From positions 397,008 to 461,007 of the forward strand of contig VYZB01000271.1 of assembly GCA_013397455.1 (NCBI GenBank): 64,000 bases of DNA. The letters run 5' to 3'. This DNA is from Crotophaga sulcirostris (taxonomy: Eukaryota > Chordata > Aves > Cuculiformes > Crotophagidae). Positions 60,796-64,000 of this stretch are shown here, piece by piece (positions within the stretch are counted from its first letter, which is position 1; each line of letters starts with the position of its first letter). The notes beneath the pieces were generated by a model. The model did no database searches, had not been told where the DNA came from, and was given only the letters and a program-made list of their open reading frames with translations. Position numbers and translations under genes: made by a program.

Positions 60796-61104
60796 TCTTT
60801 GTAACGTAGTCAAAAATAATGAAAGCTTAAATAAAACCACTAACAACATCTGCCACCTTGTTGAAAGCTCTGTCCTTGAACTACTTAGAGATGTGCAGTC
60901 CAGGTGAGTACGCATCTTGTAGCTGCTATTTGCGAGCTGTGCATTTATTACAGCACCCAAAGCTCCTCACAGACACACTTGGACCGGGAGGGCATATGCA
61001 AATCCAGTACACAACCCTGAATTGCACCCAAACTTGCACATGCACAGGCAGCATCCTCACAATTGCCTTCCTTAACAAGAAACCTGGGTTAGATGCTTAA
61101 ATAA
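60796..61104. other. single-copy DNA
   Basis: No gene or repeat is recognised. An exact octamer ATGCAAAT lies at 60996-61003. Confidence 0.55.
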
Positions 61105-61325
61105 AACCTGGGAAATCTGTATTCCAGTCATGACTCCCCCACAGACTCCCTGTGTGACCTTCGGCAGGTCATTTAAGCTCTGTAGAAATAAGACTGATAA
61201 CATTTCCACTATCTGCCTTGCCTATTTAGACCTTAAGCTCCTCAGGCAGAGATTGTCTCTTACATGCACTGAGCCTGTAATAGTTGGGGCCTTTCATAAT
61301 TCCTGCAATACAGATAATTATTAGC
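61105..61325 (+). repeat. ancient amniote MIR/CORE-type SINE relic
   Basis: The centre reads GTGTGACCTTCGGCAGGTCATTTAAGCTCTG, close to the MIR core 'gtgtgaccttgggcaagtcacttaacctctg'. It is preceded by a MIR-like head (CAGTCATGACTCCCCCACAG). The 3' part reads like the amniote tail 'agactgtaagctcctcggggcagggattgtctct ... ggggcc ... caatacaaataat' (here TTTAGACCTTAAGCTCCTCAGG, GATTGTCTC, GCAATACAGATAATTAT). Such elements date from early amniotes. Long survival of one copy in a bird genome can reflect co-option as a regulatory element. Confidence 0.7.
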
Positions 61326-63857
61326 AGTCACAATGCAAGCTGCATTGGCAGGGACAGAGCTGCACTGCCCCCAAAAACATTGCAAAGGGAAAAAAATACA
61401 AAGCAGAAAGTTGTGGTTGAACAGACCAGGGATATTATCAAATGTAAACATGTTTTTGAGGTCTGTGATCAAACTAGAAGGTGAGGTTTGGGCTGTAATG
61501 AAAGAAATAGCATTGTTACCCACTTGCACAGCCCCATGCAGAATGCATGAGAGCTTCTCCTTTCTATTATGCTTAGGTGCTGTGATGGAAACAAGTTTTT
61601 TCTCCTTTTCATAAATAAAAAGGTAAATGACTTGCAGACTGGGAAGCCAAAATCTTGTGGGGGGGAGCTGCTCTCATGTTTTATCAATGAGGAAGCAGAG
61701 CACTGGGCATCATGATTTGTCTGTTTGCCTGTTTTCATTATCTTTTTAATGTTAACATTAAAGTCTTCTGGAGACTCTATTAGAAAAACCTGGTGTAGAA
61801 TGACTATTTGAATAGAGATGAAATGCACCTTTGAGAATAGCAGGCAATAGCAAGGCTTTGCTTCTGCTCATGAGCTGGGAAATATGTTGCAATGTCAACA
61901 TCGTGGTTTGCTGAAAAATTCTTTCCTGTTCCAGGTTCTCTGTTTCTTCTCGTCTCTTTTGGTCTTTGTTCAACACCAGCACAAAGAGAGCGAGGGGCTG
62001 CAGGATCCCAACCAGCAGCACTTATAAGCTAGAAATGACAGTGGGATGCAGCTGCTCTGGCTCACTCCAGGCTGCTTCCCCAGCGAGCACTGCCCCACCG
62101 GCTCCTGAGCTGCTCACAGGGTACAATCCCACTCCATCCACTGGAAGCCTGTGTCTAAAACAGAGGTGCAGAGGAAAAAGGCAAAGAAAAGAGCTATATT
62201 TTCATTTCTCCCCTCCTCCCCCCAGGATGGCATACAAACCTTTGGGCTGTGTTTTCCTTTGACAATTTTTTTATTCAATTGTTTTCATTCCTGCATGGAC
62301 TTTTTTATTACTCTTTTTTTTGTTGTTAATTAGACATTCAGGTCTTGTCGATCCCATTTCTCCAGAAGATTTTGTGGATGGGTTGAGAACTAATAGGTTT
62401 AGGATATCAGAGGAACCAATAAATTGGAAGAGCCCTAAAAAATTACAAATAGATTTTTATCTAAAATGAGGCAGTTGCTTAAAGGGCACCACAAAGATGC
62501 ATTTTACTAACCTAACAAATGTTCAGGCCAGCTTTTGCATAGCAGGAGGTGCAGACTGCTTAGGAAATTTGCTTCACAGCCCACCCAAAAGCGCTGAGGC
62601 AAGTGCAAACTCCATACACACACATGCTTATGTGCACACGCAGAGAGGGATTTTTAACAAGGAGTAAGCAGTTTTCCTGTGAATTCCTCTTACTGGTTTC
62701 TGACAGACTCTCCCTGATTCCACCATTGCATCCCTGTGCAAGAGCAGCTGATAATTATCTTCTGTTGGGTAATAAAGCCAGAAATGCTGGGTGAGGTTGG
62801 TTATGCCATATTCACATTTTTCACACACACACATATTCATTCCTTCTGTCACTACTCTGCTACAGAAATACTGGCAATGGGGCACAATTATCTGTTTGTG
62901 CCCTTCTGTCTCTGAGTCTCCTGATGGAGATGGAGAAGAAAGTGGAAAGGAGTAGGAAAGCCCTACCAAATTCTCTCTGAAGTCTCAAGCAAATCTACCA
63001 CCTCTGAGATTCCTGGAGCAGCATGCAGATGAGGGAATCAATTTGATTTCAAAATCAAAAACCTGGTCAACTCTAAGAAAAGGTAAAAACACCCTAGCCC
63101 AGAAAGTGGTCCGCTAGTTAACTGTTATGGTTCCATCCTGTGTTTTTAGCTTGTCTTCTTCATGAAGACCCAGCTCCAACTCCTATCCAGGAGCAAGGGT
63201 GTGTGCTGGACTCCCACCTGAGCTCCACAGAGGAGCCAGTGCTGGTCACTGTGGAGCCCGAGCCCTCATGGAGTCTGTGCATAAGGGACGCTGCACCCCA
63301 GCTCCATTGAGGCAGGTATTTACCTGCACAGAAGACTCATTAAGTCAATAGTAAAATTAAAACTCATTATCATGGAAATCATCGGGACCTAAAGTGCAGT
63401 CCTAAAGATGAGCATGGTCCCCTGTGTGCTCCTGAATCAGGGCCAGGATAAGCAAAGAGCAAAGGAAAGGGAATTATTTCAGCTTTGTTCCCTTCTGGAT
63501 GCTCCATATGCTACAGCCAGCTGTTCTGGGTTTGTTCATACTCATTAGAGTGGGTCTGTGTGACAGACTCTACCTCCCGTCACAGTGACTCAATCATACA
63601 GGGTCTCCAATGGTTTGCTCAAAGCTCTAACGCAGTTTGTGTCCCCCCAGCTCCACACACACTCGCTCTGTATCTCCTTCTGCCTAAACCTAATGGCTTT
63701 AGCCAGTCACACCCTCAGGACAAGAGAAAGGGTAGGAAACTGTTCTCTCTGCTCATTCAGAGATTCCTTCTTCACCCGCTGCTCTTCTGCCATCTCATAC
63801 TTGCCTCAGCAACTTGAGAGAACATATTTCACTAAAGATCAAGCAAACTTGTCAAAT
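61326..63857. other. single-copy DNA without recognisable genes
   Basis: No repeat is recognised except short CA-rich runs near 62610-62640 and 62821-62836. No exon could be supported. Confidence 0.5.
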
Positions 63858-64000
63858 TCATAGATTCATATCATAGAATGGGTTGGGTTGGAAGGGACCT
63901 TAAAGCCCATCCAATTCCAACCCCCTAGCCATGGGCAGGGACCCCTCACAGTGGATCAGGGGGCTCAAAGCCCCATCCAACTTGGCCTTGAACACCTCCA
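63858..64000 (-). repeat. CR1 LINE 3'-end fragment (group A), cut by window end
   Basis: The plus strand reads TTCATAGATTCATATCATAGAATGG, 'gggttggaagggaccttaaagcccatccaattccaacccc' and 'catgggcagggacccctcac', and continues past the last base. The family is certain; the total length is unknown. Confidence 0.96.

Noticed and set aside
1..64000. Search for tRNA, rRNA, snRNA (U6, 7SK) and CRISPR-like arrays.
   Set aside because: No characteristic box or internal-promoter sequences, and no regularly spaced direct repeats were seen. CRISPR is not expected in vertebrate DNA.

Overview
The window is vertebrate nuclear DNA and almost certainly avian. The main evidence is 15 separate CR1 LINE 3'-end fragments, most with the bird-typical ATTCTATG-type 3' terminus, on an otherwise single-copy, moderately AT-rich background. 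There are no Alu, B1 or L1-type repeats. A solo endogenous-retrovirus LTR and relics of much older amniote repeats (a reverse-transcriptase relic and a MIR/CORE-like SINE) fit the same picture. I cannot name the species. One CR1 copy with a different (ACAGTATC-type) 3' terminus hints at a neoavian bird, but weakly.

I could not recognise a complete protein-coding gene on either strand. Nearly all open frames are short, have repeat-like or low-complexity content and lack convincing splice signals. The window therefore reads as an intergenic desert or as the interior of large introns. The longest protein similarity I recognise is the last ~154 codons of a CR1 ORF2 at 53.5-53.9 kb (minus strand). 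One stretch near 58.0 kb has a good acceptor, an open frame and a perfect GTGAGT donor, so it is offered as a candidate internal exon of unknown identity.

Layout: 1-11.7 kb is repeat-poor, with an AT-rich left edge, a 218-codon chance-like ORF and a small CpG cluster at 8.14-8.23 kb. From 11.7 to 31.5 kb there are seven CR1 fragments, one carrying a ~31-bp nested CR1 tip, an ancient LINE RT relic at 16.1-16.7 kb and a possible SINE relic at 29.3 kb. From 31.5 to 41.9 kb there is a motif-rich stretch at 32.4-32.65 kb, a solo LTR at 36.4-36.8 kb and four CR1s. From 41.9 to 51.3 kb there is no interspersed repeat that I can recognise, but there are several compact AT-rich blocks with homeodomain/POU-type motifs that look like candidate conserved noncoding elements. 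From 51.3 to 64 kb there are four CR1s, a 44-bp tandem duplication, a pair of opposed octamer motifs at 54.2-54.4 kb, the exon candidate, and a well-preserved MIR/CORE-like SINE relic at 61.1-61.3 kb.

Nothing seen amounts to a new multi-gene system. The best leads are the exon candidate, the young variant CR1, the ultra-short nested CR1 insertion and the regulatory-looking blocks. All statements on conservation are inference, because no alignment could be run.
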